DNA of 64,000 bases. It comes from Vibrio syngnathi. Its GTDB lineage: Bacteria > Pseudomonadota > Gammaproteobacteria > Enterobacterales > Vibrionaceae. The stretch spans positions 806,001-870,000 of the forward strand of contig NZ_CP017916.1 in assembly GCF_002119525.1 (NCBI RefSeq), written 5' to 3'. Position numbers and translations under genes: made by a program. This document shows, piece after piece, positions 8,587 through 16,078 of this stretch (position 1 is its first letter; every line of letters begins with the position of its first letter). The notes beneath the pieces were generated by a model. That model was not told the DNA's origin and did no database searches. It worked only from the letters and a program-made list of their open reading frames with translations.

Positions 8587-9828
8587 ATGAAAAAACTGTC
8601 AACTCAAGTAGTGATCATCGGAGCAGGCCCATCAGGGTCTATTGCTGCGTCTTTGCTTCATAAAAAAGGCATCGATGTTCGAGTGATTGAAAAAAGCCTT
8701 TTTCCCCGTTTTTCTATTGGTGAAAGCCTGTTACCAGCATGCATGGAAGTGATCGAACAAGCGGGCATGACTGAAGCGGTGGTTAATGCTAACTTCCAAT
8801 TTAAAGATGGCGCGGCTTTTCGTAAAAATGGCGTTTATACGGCGTTTAATTTTGAAGATAAGTTCTCTTCTGGGCCGGGAACGACGTTTCAGGTTCAACG
8901 AGGCTCGTTTGATAAAGTATTGGCAGACAGTGCTGAAGCGCAGGGTGTTACCATTGATTACCAACATGAACTGGTAGGTATTAACTTCGCTGAAGATCGT
9001 ACGATATTAGATGTACAAGTGCAGGGTGGAGAGCGTTATCAGCTAGAGGCTCAGTACGTCCTGGATGGTAGTGGTTTTGGTCGAGTGTTACCAAAGATGC
9101 TCGATTTAGAAGAACCATCACAACTTCCTCCGCGCAAAGCCATTTTTACGCATATCAACGATCATATCTCAGTAATAGATACTGACCTTGAATACGATCG
9201 CAGTAAAATTTTGGTCTCGGTGCATCCAACCAACCCTGATGTATGGTATTGGTTGATTCCTTTCAGTAACGGCGTCTCTTCATTTGGTGTGGTAGGGGAG
9301 CCTAAATTCTTTGAATCATACCCAGAAGACAAGATTGCGGCGATTAAGCAGCTGGCAACAGAAGAGTCGGGTTTAGCTGAAATATTGGCAAATGCAGAGT
9401 ATCCGAACCCTGCGGGCGAAATCGGTGGTTATTCTGCCAACGTAAAACACCTTGCAACAGACAAGTATGCGCTCTTGGGCAATGCCGGTGAGTTCCTTGA
9501 CCCTGTGTTTTCATCAGGCGTGACGATTGCGATGAAGTCGGCTCAGTTTGCGGTTGAGTGCGTGGAAAAGCAGCTCAATGGTGAGAAGGTTGATTGGGAC
9601 CGTGATTATGCGGATCCGCTGATGGTTGGCGTGAATACCTTTAGAACGTATGTTGAAGGGTGGTACTCAGGTACCTTGCAGGATGTGATTTTCTATCAAG
9701 ACCCCAACCCGAAGATTAAGCAGATGGTGTGCTCAATTTTGGCTGGCTACGCATGGGATCAAACCAATCCTTATGTGAAAGAGTCAAAGCGTCGATTGAA
9801 GACGCTGGCAGAGATATGCCGAAGCTAG
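8587..9828 (+). CDS. FAD-dependent oxidoreductase of the tryptophan-halogenase-like family
   Basis: 413 residues. The N-terminus has the FAD-binding GxGxxG motif in VVIIGAGPSGSIAA. It is followed by FPRFSIGESLLP, typical of halogenase-like and geranylgeranyl-reductase-like flavoproteins. Residues 220-225 read WYWLIP, a match to the WxWxIP motif used to recognise flavin-dependent halogenases. Known members either halogenate or hydroxylate aromatic substrates. Beside an APE cluster the likely substrate is the aryl head group or its ACP-bound precursor. Halogenation is possible but not proven; many family members with this motif act as monooxygenases. A terminator follows 61 bp after the stop. 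Confidence 0.82.
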   Translation: MKKLSTQVVIIGAGPSGSIAASLLHKKGIDVRVIEKSLFPRFSIGESLLPACMEVIEQAGMTEAVVNANFQFKDGAAFRKNGVYTAFNFEDKFSSGPGTTFQVQRGSFDKVLADSAEAQGVTIDYQHELVGINFAEDRTILDVQVQGGERYQLEAQYVLDGSGFGRVLPKMLDLEEPSQLPPRKAIFTHINDHISVIDTDLEYDRSKILVSVHPTNPDVWYWLIPFSNGVSSFGVVGEPKFFESYPEDKIAAIKQLATEESGLAEILANAEYPNPAGEIGGYSANVKHLATDKYALLGNAGEFLDPVFSSGVTIAMKSAQFAVECVEKQLNGEKVDWDRDYADPLMVGVNTFRTYVEGWYSGTLQDVIFYQDPNPKIKQMVCSILAGYAWDQTNPYVKESKRRLKTLAEICRS

Positions 9829-9888
9829 GTGGTCTATTTAGTATGTAGTAGCATGCTAAATGGTCACTATCGTTAGCCATAAATAAAA

Positions 9889-9915
9889 ACAGCCGCAATG
9901 CGCGGCTGTTTTTGT
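9889..9915 (+). terminator. Rho-independent terminator after the flavoprotein gene
   Basis: GC-rich stem ACAGCCGC/GCGGCTGT with a short loop, followed by a T-tract. Confidence 0.85.
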
Positions 9916-9950
9916 ATCAGATAAATCTGAGAAGCTGATTTTCAGAGCGA

Positions 9951-10000
9951 ATACCAACTCCAGTAAGTAAGAGAGCAAAAATTCTAACGAAGTTATCGAG
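9951..10000 (+). repeat. Shortened, diverged copy of the MITE-like element found at 32089-32263
   Basis: It begins ATACCAACTCCAGTAAGTAA, matching one terminus of the larger element read on its minus strand (ATACCAATCACAGTAAGTAA). It then jumps to a sequence like the element's interior (CTAACGAAGTTATCGAG against CTAACGCCGTTATCGAG). The middle of the element and the other terminus are missing. Confidence 0.55.
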
Positions 10001-10007
10001 GTTGATA

Positions 10008-10514
10008 CTACTTCAGGTCGATGCTGTTCAATCGTCCCATAAAGATAAGCAGCTCAATGACATCTTTGTGGGCTTCAAGGAGTGCTCGTTTGGTTTGGCT
10101 ATAGGCCGCGAGTCGACCGTGTTTCCGTATAGAACATACTTTTGTTCTGTATTTGTAATCGCCATTTTCAGAGAAAACACGCCATTTCGCAATGTAGCAC
10201 TCGTCGCGATGTTCAGGGTCACTCTGCGTTGGATTAGGCTTAAATACAATTTTAGGCTCTAAACTATGAGGCAGACGTGTCATGAGATAGGGCTCTTTGA
10301 GGACCTTTGGCCAAAACTTGCCCCAAAGCTGCCTACCCAGCTCATCTCTTAATTTGATGGTTTTCTTGAGTGCTTTCTCTTCCCCCATACGAACGAAACC
10401 GACTGAACGATGCAGTACCGTATCGTCGGGAGTATGAATGTGGATCTTAAAAGCGGTCTTACCTTTCGAGATAAAGCGGTAACCGGTAGCACCAATTAGA
10501 TTATTCTGGCTCAT
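10008..10514 (-). CDS. Uncharacterised protein, possibly AP2-like DNA-binding
   Basis: A 168-residue basic protein. Two segments look weakly alike: GYRFISKGKTAFKIHIH with KALKKTIKLRDELGR, and AKWRVFSENGDYKYRTKVCS with KRALLEAHKDVIELL. Each has a beta-rich basic part followed by a helix, which recalls AP2/ERF-type DNA-binding repeats seen in some bacterial and mobile-element proteins. I do not recognise the family with certainty. It stands alone between the APE cluster and the flagellar locus. A sequence related to a MITE-like repeat lies just past its stop codon. No signal peptide or membrane segment. A role in DNA binding is inference. Confidence 0.6.
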   Translation of the reverse strand: MSQNNLIGATGYRFISKGKTAFKIHIHTPDDTVLHRSVGFVRMGEEKALKKTIKLRDELGRQLWGKFWPKVLKEPYLMTRLPHSLEPKIVFKPNPTQSDPEHRDECYIAKWRVFSENGDYKYRTKVCSIRKHGRLAAYSQTKRALLEAHKDVIELLIFMGRLNSIDLK

Positions 10515-10591
10515 AGTTTGCTAAATGATGATTATGTTATTAATAAGGTTACGACAAATACCGCGAAACCGAAACTAATCCTCGTGAAAAA

Positions 10592-10626
10592 AATAAAGCC
10601 TTAGCATTTTTGCTAAGGCTTTATTA
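10592..10626 (-). terminator. Strong hairpin terminator downstream of flgT
   Basis: A perfect 15-bp inverted repeat (AATAAAGCCTTAGCA and its complement) with a 4-base loop. On the minus strand it is followed by a run of T. It ends flgT transcription and may also work in the other direction. Confidence 0.85.
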
Positions 10627-10653
10627 GAAAATATGATCTGATAGAGCTGCTAA

Positions 10654-11787
10654 CTACATAATTTTCTGCATCACATCACCAATTTGAATGCTTCCAGCCA
10701 GACTTGGCTGATCGATCGTAAGTTCAGCTTCGTTTTCATAAACGCGAGAAACGGTCAGTGTGATATCACTTTGAGAGACCTTATTGCGTGGTAAGCCTCT
10801 TTGGTCGATAAATGAACCCGTGTGCCAGAGTTGAAGTTTGTCACCTTGTTGAACGCCGTGTATTCGGCCTAAATCAATGGTAACTGTATTGCCAAACACC
10901 GCGGCGACCTCTGGAAGGGTGATTTTACAAGATACTTCCGATTCTAAATCCAACATAATATTGCGGCTGACGCGAAGCATCATACTGCCATAGGTTGATG
11001 CCCAGAAACGAGCACTGCGGGTATCGATTTCACTGGTCTTGGCAAATGGCCATTTTGCCACTTCACGATAGCTTCGGTTGTAGACCTGATGCCCTGTTTT
11101 ACCATCGAAGACTTGCATTTCTAACGCAAATTGGCGGTTGATAATGTCATCTTTCAAAAGCTTAGATTCGATGGTCGCTGTTAAGTCGGTGATATCACCG
11201 CCGATGATGTATTGTGCGCCCGTATCTTGCGCGATCATCTTGATCACTTCAGGTCGGCGCTTGTCGATGTCGTAATTTGTTGTACCAACAGAGACAAAAC
11301 TTCGAGATTCTTGCGCCAGTTGTCGGTTAACGACATGGCCAAAATCATCACCAATGTTATAGATTCGGCCCATAACAGCTTGCTGTGGAGAGCTCACATC
11401 AATATTGCCAACCAAAAATGTCTTTTTATATTGGCTCTCATGGCAAGCACTTGCCGAAGGGTAGATGTCAATCTTTGCTGTGACCATTATATTGCCACTG
11501 CGTTTCTTCTCATTTTCTACCAATATGTAGCGCACTTCATGATTGGTAAATTGAAATTCTTTCTTTTTTGCATCTAAGTAGGGAGTGAGGTTTGCAATGC
11601 TGCCGATGTCAGCGCCAGAGAACTGTATGGCTTTGTAGACGGCATCTTCTAGTGCATGAACCCTTGCCGCATCCTCTGACGATACGATGGTTGCAGTACC
11701 GGTAACTTCATACCAAGAGGCATGAGTACTGAAGCTGATGGTTGTCAGTAAACTTATTGAAAATAAGTAATAAATTATTTTTTTCAT
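10654..11787 (-). CDS. flgT: Flagellar H-ring protein FlgT
   Basis: A 377-residue secreted protein with a signal peptide ending around THASWYEVTG. FlgT is the Vibrio-specific periplasmic protein that forms the H ring around the flagellar basal body and is needed to assemble the MotX/MotY T ring. The N-terminal segment VSSEDAARVHALEDAVYKA and the central part with a TolB-N-like fold (YIIGGDITDLTA) match the family. It is transcribed away from flgO and has its own -24/-12 promoter (11886-11901). Length is as expected for Vibrio FlgT. Confidence 0.93.
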   Translation of the reverse strand: MKKIIYYLFSISLLTTISFSTHASWYEVTGTATIVSSEDAARVHALEDAVYKAIQFSGADIGSIANLTPYLDAKKKEFQFTNHEVRYILVENEKKRSGNIMVTAKIDIYPSASACHESQYKKTFLVGNIDVSSPQQAVMGRIYNIGDDFGHVVNRQLAQESRSFVSVGTTNYDIDKRRPEVIKMIAQDTGAQYIIGGDITDLTATIESKLLKDDIINRQFALEMQVFDGKTGHQVYNRSYREVAKWPFAKTSEIDTRSARFWASTYGSMMLRVSRNIMLDLESEVSCKITLPEVAAVFGNTVTIDLGRIHGVQQGDKLQLWHTGSFIDQRGLPRNKVSQSDITLTVSRVYENEAELTIDQPSLAGSIQIGDVMQKIM

Positions 11788-11803
11788 CTATTCGTTACCA
11801 GTT

Positions 11804-11819
11804 GGGTATAAATATTGCT
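11804..11819 (+). promoter_or_regulatory. Sigma-54 promoter for flgOP
   Basis: GGGTATAAATATTGCT with GG (11805-11806) and GC (11817-11818) separated by exactly 10 bp. Predicted transcript start about 11830, giving a ~150-nt leader for flgO. Confidence 0.7.
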
Positions 11820-11885
11820 TAACAAATATCTATAAGCTTAAAGCTGACTCAAGTGCGTTTTTCATAATCTGAACCATTAATGAAT

Positions 11886-11901
11886 AGCAAAGATTGTTCC
11901 A
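11886..11901 (-). promoter_or_regulatory. Sigma-54 promoter for flgT
   Basis: On the minus strand it reads TGGAACAATCTTTGCT, with GG-N10-GC spacing. It faces the flgO promoter, so the 5' ends of the two transcripts should overlap. Confidence 0.7.
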
Positions 11902-11948
11902 ACATTGTAATCCATTGAAAAGATTAATGGCGAGAACATATTGGAACA
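11895..11948. repeat. Inverted repeat in the flgT/flgO control region
   Basis: TGTTCCAACAT (11895-11905) and ATATTGGAACA (11938-11948) are complementary with one mismatch and a 32-bp spacer. One arm overlaps the -24 element of the flgT promoter. It could be an activator site or a transcript hairpin. Confidence 0.5.
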
Positions 11949-11979
11949 GCAAGCACTAAAACTATCTGGAGATAAGAGA

Positions 11980-12615
11980 ATGAAAAAATGGCTCGTAGTA
12001 ATGAGTGTCATGTTAATGACATCATGCGCTTATTCGCCAATCTATAATGGTAAGTCTGAGTATTCGGGCAGTCCGTTTATGTTGATGGACAGCCCGCGTC
12101 ATACGATGGATTTTTTTGTTGAAAGCATGACCGAAGATTTGATCTTGTCGAATACGAGTATTTCAGCCAGAACACCCATTGCCATTACCTCGTTTGTCGA
12201 CCTGCAGCACATGGACACAACTAGCTGGTTAGGAAACTCGGTATCAGAAGGTTTCATTCATCAGTTTCAGCGTCGAGGCTTTAAAGTGGTTGATTTTAAA
12301 ACCACAGGCTCTATCCAAGTGACCCATCAGGGAGATTTTGCTATTAGCCGCGATTGGAAAGATTTAGCTCAAGAGCAAGACGTTCAGTATGTTTTGACTG
12401 GAACTATGCTTCGTCAAGAAGGCGGTGTTCTAGTGAATGCTCGCGTAGTCGGAATGCAAACTCGTATTGTTGTTGCTTCCGCACAAGGCTTCTTACCTGC
12501 AGACCGTATTGGTCGCGATTTAGATACTCTGAACAGTATCCGAACTCAAGATGGGGTTATCATTCGTTCTGATCCAACGATCAGTCAGCCTCATACTGTT
12601 ATTCTTCGCCCTTAG
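11980..12615 (+). CDS. flgO: Flagellar outer-membrane lipoprotein FlgO
   Basis: 211 residues when started at ATG 11980, which has GGAG 8 bp upstream; the frame is open further upstream but lacks a signal-like start. The N-terminus MKKWLVVMSVMLMTSC is a lipoprotein signal with Cys16. The mature part carries the FlgO domain (PIAITSFVDL ... YVLTGTM). FlgO and FlgP are surface or outer-membrane proteins needed for flagellar stability and motility in Vibrio cholerae. flgP follows 9 bp after the stop. Confidence 0.92.
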   Translation: MKKWLVVMSVMLMTSCAYSPIYNGKSEYSGSPFMLMDSPRHTMDFFVESMTEDLILSNTSISARTPIAITSFVDLQHMDTTSWLGNSVSEGFIHQFQRRGFKVVDFKTTGSIQVTHQGDFAISRDWKDLAQEQDVQYVLTGTMLRQEGGVLVNARVVGMQTRIVVASAQGFLPADRIGRDLDTLNSIRTQDGVIIRSDPTISQPHTVILRP

Positions 12616-12624
12616 GAGTTCGTG

Positions 12625-13056
12625 ATGAAGAAGTTAATATTTGTTGTTGCCGTTTTATTGCTTGTCGGCTGTCAACCATTACAAAGCATGAGACCTAATG
12701 ACTTTTTGGTTGCGGTTGGCTACGCGAGTGTTAGCGAGCAGAAAGGTCGTAATGACGAAGAGAAACGTATCCGAGCAATGAGAGCCTCTAAAATTGATGC
12801 GTATCGTGAACTTGCCGAACAAGTATATGGTATGCGCGTGAGTGGTCGTGCTGAGCTTGAAGATCAACGTCTTGGTACTGAGAGAACTTCAGGTGCGGTT
12901 GATGGTGTTATCCGTGGTGCAGAAGTGGTGCGTAGTTATCCTGTTGGCGATAGCTATGTGACTGAACTGCGGTTAGATATCCGAAAAATGGAACAACTGC
13001 GTAATTATGGCGAAGTTCAGCCTGTTCCAGAGAAGAGACAGCAAACGTTGTTCTAA
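12625..13056 (+). CDS. flgP: Flagellar outer-membrane lipoprotein FlgP
   Basis: 143 residues from ATG 12625 (AGGAG 6 bp upstream); a GTG one codon earlier is possible but too close to the ribosome binding site. Lipobox LLLVGC near residue 15. The mature part has the FlgP/LPP20-like segment RAMRASKIDAYRELAEQVYG. FlgP forms part of the outer-membrane disk around polar flagella in Vibrio and Campylobacter. It is the last gene of flgOP; a strong terminator follows about 100 bp downstream. Confidence 0.92.
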   Translation: MKKLIFVVAVLLLVGCQPLQSMRPNDFLVAVGYASVSEQKGRNDEEKRIRAMRASKIDAYRELAEQVYGMRVSGRAELEDQRLGTERTSGAVDGVIRGAEVVRSYPVGDSYVTELRLDIRKMEQLRNYGEVQPVPEKRQQTLF

Positions 13057-13151
13057 TTTAAATATTATCTAGTTATAGGCTTATTCAGTTAAATTGGCTG
13101 CCAATCGCTTTCCAGATGGTGTATCGGCAATCAATAATAGCTATGAATAAG

Positions 13152-13186
13152 AAAGCGGCAAGTATGAAAATACTTGCCGCTTTTTG
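13152..13186 (+). terminator. Terminator after flgOP
   Basis: A 14-bp stem (AAAGCGGCAAGTAT and its complement) with a GAAA loop and a T-tract. It lies between converging flgP and flgN and may serve both. Confidence 0.85.
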
Positions 13187-13260
13187 TTTATCGGCTTTGG
13201 GAGTACATTCACAGGTTTAGTGGGAGCTTTGACTGGTGTTACGAGAAGGGTAGGCTGAGA

Positions 13261-13308
13261 TACAGATACAGATACAGATACAGATACAGATACAGATACA
13301 GATAAAGA
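13261..13308. repeat. Hexanucleotide microsatellite (TACAGA)7
   Basis: Seven perfect copies of TACAGA (13261-13302) plus one imperfect copy (TAAAGA). It lies between flgP and the 3' end of flgN, 24 bp from the flgN stop. Confidence 0.95.
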
Positions 13309-13331
13309 TATGAAGGGTAAGGTTTACCTAG

Positions 13332-13757
13332 CTAGGCTTTAACGTTGGTTCCTAGCGTCGAAATGGTATGCGTTTGACCACCGGCATTGTAGGTCATGCC
13401 AATTTTTCCGTGGCTTTGCTGCATCATATTGCTGAGTTTTTTGAAGCTAAGGTGTGCTCGATTCAAGGCTTCGCCATTTACCAGGTTCGCTTGATGGCAA
13501 TCGTGCACTATGGACTTGATGGTTGTGACTAACTGAGCAAGTTCAGGGTTTTCGGTCAGTTCAGATATATTAGTATGGGCAGCGATTCGTTGATCGGTTG
13601 ATCTTAGTTGTTCAACAAGAACCACTTTCTCTTTGGCTATTCGCTCAATATCGCTTGATTGTCGGCTTGTAATAGCGATTTTCTCTGAACTCAATAATTC
13701 AGATAAGGCTTTGGCATTTTGAAGTTGGAAATTAACTAAATCTGCTAGTGCCGCCAT
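13332..13757 (-). CDS. flgN: Flagellar chaperone FlgN
   Basis: A 141-residue helical protein of the FlgN type, expected to guard the hook-filament junction proteins FlgK and FlgL before export. The N-terminal half is a long helix (LQNAKALSELLSSEKIAI) with a charged middle (DIERIAKEKVVLVEQLR). It is directly downstream of flgM, as in other Vibrio flgAMN clusters. Sequence conservation in this family is low, so the position next to flgM is a main part of the evidence. Confidence 0.87.
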   Translation of the reverse strand: MAALADLVNFQLQNAKALSELLSSEKIAITSRQSSDIERIAKEKVVLVEQLRSTDQRIAAHTNISELTENPELAQLVTTIKSIVHDCHQANLVNGEALNRAHLSFKKLSNMMQQSHGKIGMTYNAGGQTHTISTLGTNVKA

Positions 13758-13822
13758 AATGTAACCTACTAATAACCTCGTGTACTTTAAGATAATAACT
13801 TTATTTAAAAGTTAATGTTTGC

Positions 13823-14140
13823 TTAAAGACCTTTTAATTCGTTTTCAAATTTCATCATGTTGTCGGCCAACTTTTCTGGGTCAACAGTGTATGAACCATT
13901 TGCGATCGCTTCTTTTATTGCTGCGACTTTCACGGAATCGAAACTTGGTTGCGCTGCCATCTCTTGATGGAGTTGACCAATCGCCTTGCCTTGTTGGCTT
14001 AGTGAAACCGCATCTTTGCTTGCTGGTGATTTAGATGATACATCCGAACTTGATGTATCAGACCTAGAATCAGAGCGCACTGCTGAGCGGTTAGTGCTCG
14101 TTAGGGTTTGCCCTGAACGAATATTATCAATACCTGCCAT
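13823..14140 (-). CDS. flgM: Anti-sigma-28 factor FlgM
   Basis: 105 residues from ATG 14140 (MAGIDNIRSGQ), preceded by AAAAGG. A longer frame starts 17 codons upstream but overlaps the predicted -35 region of its own promoter, so it is unlikely to be the start. The serine/threonine-rich N-terminal half is disordered. The C-terminal part (VKVAAIKEAIANGSYTVD, with KLADNMMKFENEL) is the FliA-binding region. FlgM holds sigma-28 inactive until it is exported through the finished hook. FliA is encoded in this same window. Confidence 0.92.
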   Translation of the reverse strand: MAGIDNIRSGQTLTSTNRSAVRSDSRSDTSSSDVSSKSPASKDAVSLSQQGKAIGQLHQEMAAQPSFDSVKVAAIKEAIANGSYTVDPEKLADNMMKFENELKGL

Positions 14141-14180
14141 AGTTAAGCCTTTTTCTTCAAAATGGGAACCTGTACAGTCA

Positions 14181-14207
14181 GTATCGACCATGGGTTCAAA
14201 TACTTTA
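14181..14207 (-). promoter_or_regulatory. Sigma-28 (FliA) type promoter for flgMN
   Basis: On the minus strand it reads TAAA-N15-GTCGATAC, close to the Vibrio FliA consensus TAAA-N15-GCCGATAA (6 of 8 in the -10). About 40 bp upstream of the FlgM start codon. Confidence 0.6.
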
Positions 14208-14317
14208 GCAATTTTTAGCTCATTAGTCGAAAAGGAAGCAAACGCCTCGACCGTTATATTCGGTGTTAGAGTTGAGAATAAAAAGCGCTAACGATACCGA
14301 CACTTAGAAGTGAAGTG

Positions 14318-15064
14318 TTAAAAGTAAACCGTGACTTCAGACATGCTGGTAACAATTCCTTCGATTATACGCTGTGATTTGTCATTTTTCACCCTAACTT
14401 GATCACCCATTGAGCCATCGGTAAGTGCAGTCCCTTTGGTGGTAATGGTCATGCCACCTTTTACTGCTTGTATGATAACCTTCTCATTTCGGCATACGAC
14501 ACAAATATCGCCTCTTTCGACAACATCACCTGGCCTCAGGTTCTTTTTTACCTTAGCACCGACGACTTGTTGTGGAGCGGTAAAACCTTGGCGACGAAAT
14601 TTGTTGAGAGAAATCATCGCGGTCGTGACATCGTATTGACCGATGATTTCGCCTCTTGCCAGTGAACGAGTCGTTGTGACAAGTGGAACTGACATTGAAA
14701 TGCGCACAGGCACGTAAACACGCCATTCATCAGGCACACAACGAACTAAAACGGTAATGCTGCTACGGGTGTTGGTTGTTGTTGAGGCGCTTGTCTCGAG
14801 GGGAATAGGGCAATTTGTGGCTTTGATTCTAGAGTCAATATTAGCTGAATTAACAAAAAGTTCACCGCCTCGCGGTTGCTCGACCGAATCAAGAATGTGT
14901 TGCTCAGCGGCTGATTGGATCATGTCAATTTGTTCCGGTGTTGCCGCGTGTATAAAAAAACTAAACAATATTGTTAGAATGCCGATAAACTTAGCGACAG
15001 TTTTAAAAATAGTTCTACACATAGCTATGGAAAAAAGATATATGTTTGTTTTATGATATGTCAT
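14318..15064 (-). CDS. flgA: P-ring assembly chaperone FlgA
   Basis: 248 residues with an N-terminal secretion signal (hydrophobic IGILTILFSFFIHA). The C-terminal half has the SAF domain, with LARGEIIGQYDVTTAMISL and NLRPGDVVERGDI. FlgA is periplasmic and helps FlgI polymerise into the P ring. An internal ATG at 15022 (MCRTIFKTVAK) gives a more usual signal peptide length; neither start has a strong ribosome binding site. It heads the flgA-flgM-flgN set on the minus strand. Confidence 0.9.
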   Translation of the reverse strand: MTYHKTNIYLFSIAMCRTIFKTVAKFIGILTILFSFFIHAATPEQIDMIQSAAEQHILDSVEQPRGGELFVNSANIDSRIKATNCPIPLETSASTTTNTRSSITVLVRCVPDEWRVYVPVRISMSVPLVTTTRSLARGEIIGQYDVTTAMISLNKFRRQGFTAPQQVVGAKVKKNLRPGDVVERGDICVVCRNEKVIIQAVKGGMTITTKGTALTDGSMGDQVRVKNDKSQRIIEGIVTSMSEVTVYF

Positions 15065-15140
15065 TTTATTTCTCTAGTGGTTCGTAGCCTGCAGTAGACT
15101 AACACTTTCTATCCAAAAAGTTTGATATGGAGATGAGCTC

Positions 15141-16067
15141 ATGACGGGTATTCTTGATTCAGTGAATCAGCGTACGCAACTCGTCGGTCAAAACCGATTA
15201 GAATTACTAACCTTTCGCCTAATGGGGCGTCAGCGTTACGGTATTAATGTATTTAAAGTGAAAGAGGTTTTACAATGCCCTCGTCTGACTTTAATGCCAA
15301 ATTTACATCATCTCGTAAAAGGTGTAGCTCATATTCGTGGTCAGACAGTTTCTGTCATTGATTTGAGCTTAGCGGTAGGCGGGCGTCCAACATCAGATAT
15401 CGATAAGTGCTTTGTCGTGATTGCTGAATTTAACCGTACTATCCAAGCATTCCTTGTAAGCTCTGTAGATAGAATTGTTAATATGCACTGGGAAGCTATT
15501 CTTCCACCACCAGATGGTTCGGGTAAAGATAACTACCTAACAGCGGTTACTAATATTGACAATGAGCTTGTGGAAATATTAGACGTTGAAAAAATCTTGG
15601 CTGAGATTTCTCCAGTTGATGAAACAATGGATAGCAGAATCGCAGAAGAAATTGCAGAAGTTGAACAAGAGAAAGAATTGGTTCGCCGAATCTTGATTGC
15701 TGATGACTCCACGGTTGCTCGTAAGCAGGTTCAACGTGCTATCGAATCAATTGGTTTTGAGGTCATTGCTGTTAAAGATGGTAAAGAAGCCTATGAAACT
15801 CTAATGAAAATGGCATCGGAAGGCAGTATTTACGATCAAATTTCATTGGTGATTTCAGATATCGAAATGCCAGAAATGGATGGATACACGCTGACTGCTG
15901 AGATTCGTCGTCACGCAGAACTAAAAGATTTATATGTAATTTTGCACTCATCATTGAGTGGTGTATTTAACCAAGCCATGGTTGAACGTGTAGGAGCTAA
16001 CTCCTTCATCGCGAAATTCAATCCTGACGAGCTTGGTGGCGCGGTTAAAGCTGCGTTAACTAACTAA
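15141..16067 (+). CDS. cheV: Chemotaxis coupling protein CheV
   Basis: A 308-residue protein. A CheW-like domain occupies residues ~20-165 (FRLMGRQRYGINVFKVKEVL ... HIRGQTVSVIDL) and a response-regulator receiver domain residues ~181-305, with the phospho-acceptor Asp240 in VISDIEMPEMDGY and an early acidic pair in IADDS. CheV links chemoreceptors to CheA and its receiver may dampen signalling. It sits directly before cheR, upstream of flgB, as in other Vibrio. Confidence 0.95.
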   Translation: MTGILDSVNQRTQLVGQNRLELLTFRLMGRQRYGINVFKVKEVLQCPRLTLMPNLHHLVKGVAHIRGQTVSVIDLSLAVGGRPTSDIDKCFVVIAEFNRTIQAFLVSSVDRIVNMHWEAILPPPDGSGKDNYLTAVTNIDNELVEILDVEKILAEISPVDETMDSRIAEEIAEVEQEKELVRRILIADDSTVARKQVQRAIESIGFEVIAVKDGKEAYETLMKMASEGSIYDQISLVISDIEMPEMDGYTLTAEIRRHAELKDLYVILHSSLSGVFNQAMVERVGANSFIAKFNPDELGGAVKAALTN

Positions 16068-16078
16068 AAGAGACATTA

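Noticed and set aside
10002..10262. Plus-strand open frame opposite the orphan gene at 10008-10514
   Set aside because: No ribosome binding site, and its content is explained as the complement of the longer minus-strand frame.
11212..11577. Open frame of 121 codons on the plus strand inside flgT
   Set aside because: Antisense shadow of flgT, with no ribosome binding site or domain.
13261..13308. CRISPR-like array
   Set aside because: A simple hexanucleotide repeat with no spacers and no cas genes nearby.
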